Shown piece by piece: positions 1-8,170 of a DNA stretch of 19,206 nucleotides. This DNA is from an uncultured Candidatus Saccharibacteria bacterium (lineage in GTDB: Bacteria; Patescibacteria; Saccharimonadia; Saccharimonadales; 2-12-FULL-41-12). Made by a program: the position numbers and the translations under genes. The number at the start of each line of letters is the position of its first letter. Position 1 is the first letter of the stretch. The stretch spans positions 1-19,206 of the forward strand of contig CAMLDK010000007.1 of the NCBI GenBank assembly GCA_946478995.1. The letters are read 5' to 3'. The notes beneath the pieces were generated by a model that saw nothing but the letters and a program-made list of their open reading frames with translations, ran no database searches and was not told where the DNA came from.

Positions 1-1
1 C

Positions 2-70
2 ATAATGTACGGCAATGGCAGTGGCGGCTTCGGCTCGCAAGGTATCTATAATTGGCCATTCTTTTATTAG
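2..70 (+). CDS. possible 3' end of an upstream gene (partial)
   Basis: Frame 2 is open from the left edge to a TAG at 68-70. It would give a 22-residue tail rich in Gly and aromatic residues, ending in NWPFFY. It is too short to identify. It would overlap the longest possible form of the next gene (TTG at 52) but not the form starting at GTG 97. It may be the end of a neighbouring cell-surface gene, or chance. Confidence 0.25.
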   Translation: MMYGNGSGGFGSQGIYNWPFFY

Positions 71-81
71 AGTCCGCCCTT

Positions 82-96
82 TATAATAAATATCCA
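82..96 (+). promoter_or_regulatory. TATAAT -10 box just upstream of GTG 97
   Basis: A perfect TATAAT lies at 82-87, nine bases before the GTG at 97. There is no Shine-Dalgarno-like sequence between them. The expected transcript start would fall at about 94-95, so the message would be leaderless or nearly so. No convincing -35 is visible. The same arrangement recurs at several other starts in the window, which raises its credibility. Confidence 0.5.
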
Positions 97-1374
97 GTGA
101 AACAGAAGCCAAAAGAAGTAAATTTCCTGCGCGAGAATTATCGTCGTCTGCGGAAAATATTCCTGCATATCATTCATGGTCGATTCCATGACGCCTTCAG
201 GCTAATCAACCACTATAATCCGGTTTACCGGCGCGTCAGCAGAAGCCCTAATTATATTAGACGCAAACAAAAGAAAAACTTTATAGATGTCTTAAATGAA
301 GTATATTCTTACAGCCCCGATGCCGGCAGGCAAAAAAAATATAATGTAGCTCTGGTCATCCGGGACGGAAACCATTCCCCTACAAGCTCGGCATTTATCC
401 GACTCATCAGCCCGTTGCTCGATAAATCCATAGAAGATGAAGTGCAACTGAAGATCTTATCTGCACAAAATATGCCAGACCGGATCAACGAGGATTTTGC
501 GATAGTCCAGCGCACTGCTTTTGATAATATCCAGGACGCAGAAAAGTTTGTAGACTCATGCCAAAAAAATACGAAAATAATTATAGATAACGATGATGCT
601 TTTCATAAGATTGATAAGTCCCATCCGGAATATTACCAGCAGGTCAAACGCATTGAAGCCGTTGAGTACCTTATGGAAAAGTCCGCGCAGATATGGGTAT
701 CTACTGACCAACTGGTAATTGATGAACATAGCAAAAAAACTAAAATCATACCAAACACTCTGGATTTAAAATTATGGGAGAACAAAAAGCCGGCAAAAGA
801 AAGTTCGGGTCCGATAAAAATGGTCTACATGGGCACGGCTACCCACAATGCGGATTTTGAACTTATTCTACCTGCCCTCGATGATCTTGCACGGAAATAT
901 CCTGACTCATTTAAGCTTACAATTATCGGGGTGTCGCGGGATCTGCCGAATAGAAATTGGATTTCGCAGCCTAGTACACCGCGCTTTGGCTCTTTATATC
1001 CTACGTTCGTCAAATGGTTTGTTAGACAAGGCCCGTTCGATATAGGCTTGTCCCCTTTGGTGGATTCAGAATTCAATAGAGCTAAATCGGACATAAAATG
1101 CCTCGACTATATAGCCGCCGGTATCTTGCCTGTTGTGTCAGACGTCAGGCCGTACCGGTCCAAAGATATAGAAAACTTTATATTTAAAACTAATAATTCC
1201 AAGCAAGACTGGATCAAAGTGCTTTCGGCTATTATCTCCGAACCGGCAGAGTTTAGAACTCAAAAACATAAAATTATCATAGAAGGCCAAAAATATTTAT
1301 GGAAAGAGCGCTCTTCGGAGATCACGGCCCGTAAGCTGCTGGATATCTTTGAAAAAATGCAGAGAAGCAGCTAG
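97..1374 (+). CDS. glycosyltransferase, GT4/GT1-like
   Basis: This is a probable cytoplasmic glycosyltransferase of GT-B fold, acting in assembly of the surface glycan. The C-terminal half carries the family-like stretch at about residues 314-350: DIGLSPL, then FNRAKSDIK, then LDYIAAGILPVV. It resembles the donor-binding segment of GT4-type enzymes that end a helix with 'LEYxAxGxPVV'. The N-terminal half includes a Rossmann-like start (YNVALVIRD). I prefer GTG at 97, which follows a TATAAT box. A longer form from TTG at 52 (440 residues) is possible, but that codon directly follows an in-frame TAA and overlaps the tail of another frame. No ATG occurs in the first 140 codons. The stop TAG overlaps the stop of the convergent gene. 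Donor and acceptor cannot be told from the sequence. Confidence 0.8.
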   Translation: MKQKPKEVNFLRENYRRLRKIFLHIIHGRFHDAFRLINHYNPVYRRVSRSPNYIRRKQKKNFIDVLNEVYSYSPDAGRQKKYNVALVIRDGNHSPTSSAFIRLISPLLDKSIEDEVQLKILSAQNMPDRINEDFAIVQRTAFDNIQDAEKFVDSCQKNTKIIIDNDDAFHKIDKSHPEYYQQVKRIEAVEYLMEKSAQIWVSTDQLVIDEHSKKTKIIPNTLDLKLWENKKPAKESSGPIKMVYMGTATHNADFELILPALDDLARKYPDSFKLTIIGVSRDLPNRNWISQPSTPRFGSLYPTFVKWFVRQGPFDIGLSPLVDSEFNRAKSDIKCLDYIAAGILPVVSDVRPYRSKDIENFIFKTNNSKQDWIKVLSAIISEPAEFRTQKHKIIIEGQKYLWKERSSEITARKLLDIFEKMQRSS

Positions 1375-2297
1375 GCTTTTCGAATTTTTCTATAGATCTT
1401 GCGCGCAGCCCTATATGGTATAGACTTTCTTAGCCTTGTTTTAGCAGGGATTGAGTCATTAACTAAATTAAAGCCTGCAGATTTTTCGACACTAGCTTCC
1501 CGCTTTAATGCCTGCTCCATATAGTCTCTGACTAATTGCCTATACGAAGGGTGCCTCGCATGAAGGATTTTCAGATTTTCTTTCAGCAGCTTATTTTTGG
1601 TCTCAAGCGAGAAGCTTTTAGCTTCCAAATGAAATACAAATGCTCTGTTGCTTAAGACATTTTTAAAACCATGTTTCTTTATACGCATGCAAAAATCGTT
1701 CTCTTCCCCGTAACCCTTGCCGAAAATTTCATCAAATAAACCGTATTTTTTTATAACTGACCTGCGTATAAGCATACAGAAACCGTGTGCCGTAGGTACT
1801 TCGTTATATCTTGGCAGTTTATTTTTCATATTCTTCCATAGCTCATAAGACTTTATGGGGTCAATGCCTTTTTGCTTAACTGCAGATAAAGGCACGGTGG
1901 CAAGGGTGGCGTTATTGGATCTAGGAGTGATGGTAGCAATCTTATTATCTTCTGCCATTACAGACTGCATCTCTTCTAGAAAGCCCTCTGTGACTTCAGT
2001 GTCGCTGTTTAAAAGCAAAATTTCGTTATCGGTCTGGTCGTATTCAAAAACCGCTTTGTTGCACGTTTTAATAAATCCTAAATTTTTTGGATTTCGATGA
2101 TACTCGAAATTTTCCAGATTTCCTATGGCATTTAAAATATTTTCTTCAATCGTATCAGCCTCCGGTCCGCAATCATTAACAAGCAGCACTTTATTCCGCT
2201 TATCTGCGTATTCCGATAGGGAATCTATGCATTTCTTCAGCGATGGCCAGTCAGCATAGACAGGCACGACTATGGATATAGGGTTTGGTTTGTTCAT
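1371..2297 (-). CDS. glycosyltransferase family 2
   Basis: This is a GT-A fold inverting glycosyltransferase. It begins with the GT2 opening strand (ISIVVPVY, residues 7-14). It has an ND pair at 41-42, the acceptor-side NLGFIKTCN stretch (72-80), a DXD-like LLNSDTEV (95-102), and the late acidic motif GYGEENDF (195-202) that carries the presumed catalytic base. The C-terminal 25 residues are strongly basic (RKIYRKIRK), suggesting contact with membrane phospholipid. It is the last gene of the minus-strand operon. Its ATG overlaps the TGA of the preceding GT4 gene as ATGA, pointing to translational coupling. Its TAG stop overlaps the stop of the opposing gene in the palindrome CTAG. Sequence features resemble rhamnosyl- or galactosyl-transferases, but the sugar is not determinable. 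Confidence 0.88.
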   Translation of the reverse strand: MNKPNPISIVVPVYADWPSLKKCIDSLSEYADKRNKVLLVNDCGPEADTIEENILNAIGNLENFEYHRNPKNLGFIKTCNKAVFEYDQTDNEILLLNSDTEVTEGFLEEMQSVMAEDNKIATITPRSNNATLATVPLSAVKQKGIDPIKSYELWKNMKNKLPRYNEVPTAHGFCMLIRRSVIKKYGLFDEIFGKGYGEENDFCMRIKKHGFKNVLSNRAFVFHLEAKSFSLETKNKLLKENLKILHARHPSYRQLVRDYMEQALKREASVEKSAGFNLVNDSIPAKTRLRKSIPYRAARKIYRKIRKA

Positions 2298-3697
2298 ACT
2301 TTATTTTTTATAGTTTTCTTGGCAGTTCGGCGTAATTTTCGTTTAGTGACTCCGAGCTTCGTCCTGGCTCTCTTATAAAAAAGCTTTTTGATTGATATTT
2401 TCCCTGTCTCGATTATAAAATCATTAGCTAATTGCGGGTACTCAAGCCATTTATGCGTATAATTGATCGGCGCGTATCTTTGTAGCCTGGAATCAGACTG
2501 TATAAGACCGATGATTTTTTTATATACTTCATCCGAATTATATCGCCCGTCTAACATCTCCTCGGCTTTTATCTTTGATCTTTGCCCATGTTTTTCTATT
2601 AGCTCTTTGTTTTCCAGGTATTTTTTTATGCAATCCGCCAATGATCCTACATCACCAGGCTTGAACAGTAGGCCGTTTTCCCCATTTGCTACGAGTTCAG
2701 GCGTTGCGCCTGAATCAGAACCGATCACTGGCTTGCCTACGGCCATATACTCAAAAGTAACGCGGCCAAAAGCTTCTTTGCGCGAAGCCATGATCCCTAT
2801 ATCTGCCAGCCGCGTGAACGCCAAAGGGTTAACCTGATGTCCTACCCTATGGACTTTTTTGCCAATCTTATTATCCTTTATGGTCTTTACGAGTTTGTTT
2901 CTATAATCCTTCGGACCGTTCGCTCCAACTAAGCAGAGTTCAACGTTAAAACCTTCTTGATTCAGCCTGGCGACCGCTTGTATTGTTTCAAGCTGCCCCT
3001 TGCTGGGCGCGGGACTTCCGGTGATGATCAGCTTCAAACTATCTTTATATTTGTAGGGGTTATTGACGGCGGCTTCAGACTTTTTCTTTAAATCAGAAAT
3101 ATCAAAGGGGTTATAAAGCACCGTTAATTTATACTGGTCTATATATTTTGACAAATGGTCTGATAAGGTTTTGGAGTTAGCAACTACAAGTTCGGATAAG
3201 TTGCCTACGTCTTCCAGTGTTTTGCTGCGCCCGATTTCAAAAATCCGTCCATGATCCAGGTCTCCATATTCACGTACGAACCACACGTGCGGAATTTTTT
3301 GATAATAAGCCGCAATGGCCGCCCAAGGACAAACGACTGAGTTAGTTATGACTACGTCCGGTTTTTCTCTTTCAATTATTTTCTCAATTTTCTGTATGGC
3401 CCTGGTGTTTTTTAGGGCCGCCACGTATTTCTTTTCACTGGTTTTTGGAGGATTTCCTTCTGACCAGAAAGTATATTCAACGCCATAGTGTCTCCAGCGT
3501 CTTTTATCAATAGCTTGCTTCATGCTACCTACCGGTTTCTTTAATATGAATACCGGTTCAATAGCGTTTTTTGCCGACCATGAATCCACAACATCAAGCA
3601 GAGATTTCTCTGCTCCCCCAACATATTCGGATATATGCGACAAAATCAGAATTTTTGTTTTCTGAGCTAGTTTATTTTTGTCCATGTCTTGCTTCAT
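2294..3697 (-). CDS. glycosyltransferase family 4 (GT-B)
   Basis: This is a retaining-type GT4 enzyme. The N-terminal Rossmann domain starts at KILILSHISEYVGGAEKSL (about residues 15-33), the acceptor-side pattern of the family. The second domain shows LIITGSPAPSKGQ (about 223-235) and LCLVGANG (254-261). The E-x7-E donor motif is at E308-E316 (EAFGRVTFE), followed by GKPVIGSDSGATPELV. The C-terminal tail (about 440-467) is very Lys/Arg rich. The start is ambiguous: the frame extends to a TTG at 3715, but the ATG at 3697 and a second ATG at 3685 are more natural. I use 3697, giving 467 residues. It lies 32 nt after the epimerase gene and overlaps the next GT2 gene by ATGA. Specificity is unknown. 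Confidence 0.87.
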   Translation of the reverse strand: MKQDMDKNKLAQKTKILILSHISEYVGGAEKSLLDVVDSWSAKNAIEPVFILKKPVGSMKQAIDKRRWRHYGVEYTFWSEGNPPKTSEKKYVAALKNTRAIQKIEKIIEREKPDVVITNSVVCPWAAIAAYYQKIPHVWFVREYGDLDHGRIFEIGRSKTLEDVGNLSELVVANSKTLSDHLSKYIDQYKLTVLYNPFDISDLKKKSEAAVNNPYKYKDSLKLIITGSPAPSKGQLETIQAVARLNQEGFNVELCLVGANGPKDYRNKLVKTIKDNKIGKKVHRVGHQVNPLAFTRLADIGIMASRKEAFGRVTFEYMAVGKPVIGSDSGATPELVANGENGLLFKPGDVGSLADCIKKYLENKELIEKHGQRSKIKAEEMLDGRYNSDEVYKKIIGLIQSDSRLQRYAPINYTHKWLEYPQLANDFIIETGKISIKKLFYKRARTKLGVTKRKLRRTAKKTIKNKV

Positions 3698-3729
3698 TAA
3701 TTCTAACACGAGCAAGCTGTTAAGTTGTG

Positions 3730-4662
3730 CTAGTTCCTGGTTGCCGGCTTTAATGAAGCCAGCCCGTCTTCGAAGCTGAACTTTGGACGTATGTTAAATT
3801 CGTCCATAAATCTTTGATGGCTGATTTTGGTGTTCTTTAAAAAAGTCTCTGGCATTTCTGAATATCGTACTTTGGCTTTAGTGTTTAAAACCTTTTCCAG
3901 CCCGCGGATAATTTCATTAAGACTCACCTGATTGCCGCTTCCTATATTATAAGCCGGATAATCATTAGGCGCCTGAAAAGATCCGGTGATCATCCTAACG
4001 GCATCTTCTACATAGATATAATCCCTCGTTGCTTCGCCGTCGCCGTATACCAGCAATTCCTGCCTCTTTTGTATCTTATCTAAGAATATGGATATTACGC
4101 CCTGATTATTATTCACCGGCTGCCGCGGACCGTAAGGGTTTGTAAGCCGGTAGATAATATATTCAAGGCCGTATTTGCGCTTAAAATAGGCCAGGTACTG
4201 TTCAGCGGCCAGTTTGTTGATCCCGTAAGGTGATATAGGGTTCGGAGCATCGTCTTCAGTTACGGTTTTACTTTCAGCAACCGGTCCATAGACCGCTCCG
4301 CCTGATGATAGAAAAATAATTTTCTTAATATTTAACGCAGAAGCTTTCTCGAACCATTTCACATTATGAATCAAGTTTTTTTCAATATCAGAGTATGGAT
4401 CACTGTCTGAGGAAAAAGGAGTGGTGACTGAAAGCATATGGAAAAAATAATCAACATCTTTTAGTGCTTTTCCTGCGTCTTCTTGACTAAAGAAATCGCC
4501 TTTTACCACCTCAATATCAGGAGAACGGTTAAACTGGATGTCAGACCTGAAATGATCGAATGCGCGGACCTTAAACCCCTGCTCCACTAATTGATCCACG
4601 GTATGGCTGCCTATAAATCCATTTGCTCCCACTACTAAACACAGCTTGTCTTTGTTACTCAT
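3730..4662 (-). CDS. NAD-dependent sugar epimerase/dehydratase (extended SDR, GalE-like)
   Basis: This cytoplasmic nucleotide-sugar-modifying enzyme belongs to the extended short-chain dehydrogenase family. The NAD-binding glycine motif GANGFIG is at residues 12-18. The serine-containing active-site strand SSGGAVYG is at 119-126. The catalytic pair Tyr146 and Lys150 sits in SPYGINK, followed by the typical YRLTNPYGPRQ stretch and, later, GDGEATRDYIYVEDA. All catalytic residues are present and the 310-residue length fits the family. UDP-glucose/GlcNAc 4-epimerase is the closest general match, but GDP- or dTDP-sugar epimerases and dehydratases share these motifs. It starts two bases after the TGA of the preceding glycosyltransferase, so the two are probably co-translated. 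It would supply one of the sugars used by the neighbouring transferases. Confidence 0.88.
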   Translation of the reverse strand: MSNKDKLCLVVGANGFIGSHTVDQLVEQGFKVRAFDHFRSDIQFNRSPDIEVVKGDFFSQEDAGKALKDVDYFFHMLSVTTPFSSDSDPYSDIEKNLIHNVKWFEKASALNIKKIIFLSSGGAVYGPVAESKTVTEDDAPNPISPYGINKLAAEQYLAYFKRKYGLEYIIYRLTNPYGPRQPVNNNQGVISIFLDKIQKRQELLVYGDGEATRDYIYVEDAVRMITGSFQAPNDYPAYNIGSGNQVSLNEIIRGLEKVLNTKAKVRYSEMPETFLKNTKISHQRFMDEFNIRPKFSFEDGLASLKPATRN

Positions 4663-4664
4663 AC

Positions 4665-6554
4665 TCAGATCAAAGCCTTCGTTATCATTTCGTAACTATT
4701 GCTCTCTTGATTTTTCGCAATATCATATGAGCGCGCGGACATACGTTCCAGGGTTTCGTTGGATGTTTTCTTGCGATTTGCAACTTTTTCAATTGTTGCG
4801 ACGATCTGGCTGAAATCATCCGTGTCTAAGTAAAAACCGTTCTTGCCGTTTTCAAGCTGCTCTTCCATGCCCGAAGAATCATTGCGAAGAATCGGATGTC
4901 CGGCAAGCATTCCTTCAAAGACGAATAAGGGCAAGGCTTCCATTAATGAATAGCAGATTGTTATGTTGGCATCTTTCATCAGCTCCAGACTCTTTTCATG
5001 CGAGACTTTGCCATATGACTTAAAATGATTGCCAAGACCGTTTTTAGCATGCTTTAGGATCTGCTTGGAAGAAAAATCTTTATCAAGGCCTACATATATT
5101 AGGTTAAAGTTTCTATATAAGTCTGGATTTTTATCAAAATATCGATTCTTAAACTCGATGAAAGCATAAAGGATCGGAAGCTGGCCCTTGCGTACATCAT
5201 GGACACTTCCGGTCAAAATAAAGCGCAATTCATTGAAATCCTTAGCCCGCAAGATCTGGTGATGTTGCTTCGACCTGGTAAGTTTATACGGGCATAACTT
5301 TATATCCCGCGTGTTAAAGAAAAGATTATAACTTCTTTGGATTTTTGCGGCGGGAGTAAACATTACTATCCTACCGCTTGATAGATACTCTTTTATTTTT
5401 TCTTTGTTCTCCAGAAAAAAGAGCTCCGGATAATCTTCATGTATATACCAGACAAGTTTTTTGATGACTTTCTTCTCAAGTGCATCATAGACGGAATTCA
5501 TGAAAGTCTTTGAAAATGCCGGGGTATTCAGCATAACGACATCGTCCTGTGCAAATTCGAATGCCAGATTTTTATTGGGGTGTACTTTGGGCTTAATGCC
5601 AGCTTTGTTTAGTTCTTTTATATTATTACTGCTTTTTGGCAGGAAAGTATGGAATTCGAGCGGCATATTCGGGTGCTTTTGCTTAAAATCCCGCGCAAGA
5701 TCCATAGCTATAAAAGGGGCGCCCGATAAATCAAGTTGGTGGGAAAAAAACCTTACTGCAGACATTTGGCTTTGGTGCGCTTGCTTGTGGAGTAATCTAC
5801 GGCTGCCTTTTCCGTTAATTAACTGGTTCTTAAGCCTTGTCTTAAGGGTCAGGCCTGCTTTGTTTGACCCTTTATCTGGATTAACAAGGTCTACTATGCC
5901 AAAATTTTCGTACTCTAAGGATCTTTGTCCGGAGATAATTGCTCCTGTTAGTTTCTTTAAGGAGGATTTTATTTTAGTATTGGACTTTTCCTTAAGACTC
6001 TCATCGGAAACAATAAGCAGATTATCTTCTTCATAGGTAGCAGGGTTGATTCTGCATATTGAGGAAAGCACTCCTGCGTAAAAATCTTTGCCTTTCTGAC
6101 TATCGCAAAGATAAATATCCCCTTGTCTGAGGATACGATTCCAAACATGGGTCTTATTTCTAAAGTTACCGTAGAGCCTCTGTAAATCTATCTTCTCTTT
6201 AGAACTAAAGTCCGTAAATGGAGTTTCGCGGCAATCAATAATAAGTTGCTGGTTAGGTTCAATCGCGTGTATGACTAACAATGAAGCTTCGGTTAAAGAG
6301 TAGCTGATGATGATAGAATCATATCCTTCTATTAGCTGCGCAAGGTTCCTTTCGTTCCACGTACTTATTGTTATTTTTTGATTTCCCGGCTTTTTGCCGG
6401 TATCTTCCGCTTCCCTGAAGGCAACTGCCAGCCTTATCTCTTCATTTGCTTTTTCAAGGCCTTGTGCCAACATCCAGGCTCTATCGTTTTTCAGCCAAGA
6501 GGCCGATTCCGCTACCGGCGCAGTATTTTCAGAGATTATCAGACATTTTTTCAT
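4665..6554 (-). CDS. long glycosyltransferase with C-terminal GT4 domain
   Basis: This 629-residue protein has two parts. Residues 1 to about 255 look like an isolated Rossmann-type half (KCLIISENTAPV at the start, SIIISYSLTEASLLV, later YLCDSQKGKDFYAG), resembling the N-terminal half of a GT-B enzyme without clear catalytic motifs. Residues from about 263 restart with a new GT-B pattern (RFFSHQLDLSGAPFIAMDLA). They continue through FILTGSVHDVRKGQ to the E-x7-E motif at E539-E547 (EALPLFVFE) and LENGKNGFYL. The second part is therefore the likely catalytic unit. The first may be a degenerate transferase domain or a partner-binding module. The ATG at 6554 is preceded by a short repeat-bearing leader with its own TATAAT box. 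It lies 66 nt after the previous gene, the largest gap within the operon. Donor and acceptor are unknown. Confidence 0.8.
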   Translation of the reverse strand: MKKCLIISENTAPVAESASWLKNDRAWMLAQGLEKANEEIRLAVAFREAEDTGKKPGNQKITISTWNERNLAQLIEGYDSIIISYSLTEASLLVIHAIEPNQQLIIDCRETPFTDFSSKEKIDLQRLYGNFRNKTHVWNRILRQGDIYLCDSQKGKDFYAGVLSSICRINPATYEEDNLLIVSDESLKEKSNTKIKSSLKKLTGAIISGQRSLEYENFGIVDLVNPDKGSNKAGLTLKTRLKNQLINGKGSRRLLHKQAHQSQMSAVRFFSHQLDLSGAPFIAMDLARDFKQKHPNMPLEFHTFLPKSSNNIKELNKAGIKPKVHPNKNLAFEFAQDDVVMLNTPAFSKTFMNSVYDALEKKVIKKLVWYIHEDYPELFFLENKEKIKEYLSSGRIVMFTPAAKIQRSYNLFFNTRDIKLCPYKLTRSKQHHQILRAKDFNELRFILTGSVHDVRKGQLPILYAFIEFKNRYFDKNPDLYRNFNLIYVGLDKDFSSKQILKHAKNGLGNHFKSYGKVSHEKSLELMKDANITICYSLMEALPLFVFEGMLAGHPILRNDSSGMEEQLENGKNGFYLDTDDFSQIVATIEKVANRKKTSNETLERMSARSYDIAKNQESNSYEMITKALI

Positions 6555-6614
6555 TTCACACTCTTCACACTATGAATGACGGCGTTATTTTAATGTTCAT
6601 TACCTCTGATTATA
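6555..6614 (-). promoter_or_regulatory. possible internal promoter with mini-ORF and 9-bp-period repeat
   Basis: On the minus strand a perfect TATAAT (6614-6609) lies in the gap before the 629-residue glycosyltransferase. Eight bases after it is an ATG (6600) that opens an 11-codon frame (MNIKITPSFIV) ending in TGA at 6567-6565. Two copies of AGTGTGAA, with a 9-bp period (6571-6564 and 6562-6555), separate that frame from the real start at 6554. This could be an internal promoter with a leader peptide. No -35 element or hairpin is evident, so chance remains possible. Confidence 0.35.
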
Positions 6615-6620
6615 CAATAA

Positions 6621-7706
6621 TTACTTCTTGAGAAAGCGGCCGATACTAGTTCTAGCCCTCCAAAACCTGCTGGATTTTATTCTCTCAAGCTCGCTATCAC
6701 GTCTTTTTATTGCTTTTTCTTTCTCTTCCAGCTTTTTACTCAAGCTCATTATTTCTGTTTTTTTATCCTCAGCCAACTTTTTCATTTCAACATATTGGTT
6801 ATGTTCTTTATGTACATATAACAAGTACGGTTCTATGAATTGAGGAAAGTTTTCCAAGACTTTTTTAAATAGAAATGTCCTGTTTTCTTTATCGGACTTT
6901 TCAGAAACGATGGAATCATAAATAGTTTTCGACACTGTTTTCTCAATAATCTCGCATTTTTTAGGGTCGTCTTTAAACATTTTTAAAACTTCTGCAAAAA
7001 ACTTCAGATGTGCTGTTCCGTGTTTTTGCCAAAGCTCGCCTATATTTTCTCGGGAGTCCGACCATACCCCGCCGCCATGTATACGATAAACCGCCATTGG
7101 CTTATCTATAAAACCTATCGTGCCAAATTTTGCATGATATAGGTGCATATACCAGTCCTGGGGAATAATGCCAGCGGGGATTTTTCCATACTTTTGCTTT
7201 CTATACATTACCGAATTAGTTTGTATGAAATTCATCTTTAATAGTTCTTCTGTATCAAATATCCGCCCCCATGACGGATCGGGATATAAATATTGTTTTT
7301 TTGTATTACTCTCAAATTCTACTTTAACCGGGTGAAAGCATATTGAATATCCAGGATTTTCTTCCAGAAAATCTGCTTGGACTTGTATTTTATTCGGATC
7401 TGTCCAGTAATCATCGCCTTCGCACCAAGCTATATATTTACCTTTCGCAGATTTGTACATATTTTCAAGAAAGGCACTCGCATTGTCTTGAGAGAATTGA
7501 TTTTCTTTCTCAATTATTAAATTTACTATTGGATATTTATTTTGGTATTCTTTTAAAATTTTTATTGTACCATCGGTTGAAGCATCATCATGAATAATTA
7601 TCTCTATCGGGAAGTTGGTCTTTTGCATGAGAAAACTGTCCAGTGCTTCCCTGATATATTTTTCGTGGTTATAGGTAATGCAAAGAAGACTAACTAACGG
7701 TTTCAT
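6621..7706 (-). CDS. glycosyltransferase family 2 with C-terminal coiled coil
   Basis: This is a GT-A fold enzyme. It opens with VSLLCITYNHEKYIREALDS (residues 5-24), has IIHDDASTDGT (37-47), and the metal-binding stretch WCEGDDYWTDP (94-104), a form common in capsule and O-antigen GT2 enzymes. The catalytic domain ends near residue 240. Residues about 309-345 are rich in Lys and Glu with heptad character (KKLEEKEKAIKRRDSELERI) and should form a coiled coil. They are followed by a basic-aromatic tail (SRFWRARTSIGRFLKK) suited to membrane docking. The coiled coil could set oligomer state or tether the enzyme to a partner. The ATG at 7706 overlaps the TAA that closes the acetyltransferase reading frame (TAATG), so it was evolved as a coupled cistron of that gene. 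Confidence 0.87.
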   Translation of the reverse strand: MKPLVSLLCITYNHEKYIREALDSFLMQKTNFPIEIIIHDDASTDGTIKILKEYQNKYPIVNLIIEKENQFSQDNASAFLENMYKSAKGKYIAWCEGDDYWTDPNKIQVQADFLEENPGYSICFHPVKVEFESNTKKQYLYPDPSWGRIFDTEELLKMNFIQTNSVMYRKQKYGKIPAGIIPQDWYMHLYHAKFGTIGFIDKPMAVYRIHGGGVWSDSRENIGELWQKHGTAHLKFFAEVLKMFKDDPKKCEIIEKTVSKTIYDSIVSEKSDKENRTFLFKKVLENFPQFIEPYLLYVHKEHNQYVEMKKLAEDKKTEIMSLSKKLEEKEKAIKRRDSELERIKSSRFWRARTSIGRFLKK

Positions 7707-8170
7707 TATTCTAAATCCAGTTTCATTCTTATAAACTTTCCGTCTTTTCCTTACTCTTAAAAACCCAAGGATTTATATAACTTGTATGCTCCGATGTTTT
7801 CATTTTTTACGCCGAGCTCTATTTTCTTTAATCCTAGGACATCCTTTCCTTATTCAATAATTTGTTCCGATGCCTTTCTAGCTATGCCTTTGCCCCAATA
7901 ATCCATTTCGCCTATAAATACATGGTACTCGCCCTTTTTGTCTTTTATATCTGTCAAATAAATATTGCCCACATATTTTCCATCAGCTAATATCGCGAAT
8001 CTTTTAGAAGACGGATCAGCAATGACCTTTTTAATCCAAGTAAGTTCATCTTCGATGGTTATTTCTCTATCGGGAGCCGAACCGGTATGCTCCCAGATTT
8101 TTGAAATATTGCGCCATTTTACAGATGTAAACGCATCCTTTTCTTCAAGAGGTCTTATCTTAACTTTCAT
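7706..8170 (-). pseudogene. GNAT-family N-acetyltransferase frame interrupted by three in-frame TAA codons
   Basis: The first open stretch (7850-8170) encodes 106 residues of a RimJ/RimL-like acetyltransferase: KIRPLEEKDA at the start, and the acetyl-CoA loop YWGKGIARKA (91-100). A TAA is codon 107. The same frame then continues with perfectly GNAT-like sequence: LGLKKIELGVKNENIGAYK, YKSLGF, two more TAA at codons 138 and 140, then GKDGKFIRMKLDLE. It ends in a final TAA (7708-7706) that overlaps the next gene's ATG. The full frame is 155 codons, a normal GNAT length, and the C-terminal motif-B region lies beyond the first stop, so the 106-residue product should be inactive. By context it would N-acetylate the amino sugar made by the DegT enzyme. 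Its ATG overlaps the preceding gene by 11 nt. It is either a young pseudogene or a recoded gene. Confidence 0.8.

Noticed and set aside
52..96. TTG at 52 as start of the first glycosyltransferase
   Set aside because: It directly follows an in-frame TAA, overlaps another frame's tail, and GTG 97 has a TATAAT box at a typical distance. Kept only as an alternative.
332..339. A8 run in the first glycosyltransferase as a phase-variable tract
   Set aside because: A/T runs of this length are common in such sequence and the position inside the domain gives no modular outcome; nothing sets it apart.
7706..8170. Genome-wide reassignment of TAA as a sense codon
   Set aside because: TAA closes several other complete genes with proper family lengths and operon junctions, so a global change is not supported.
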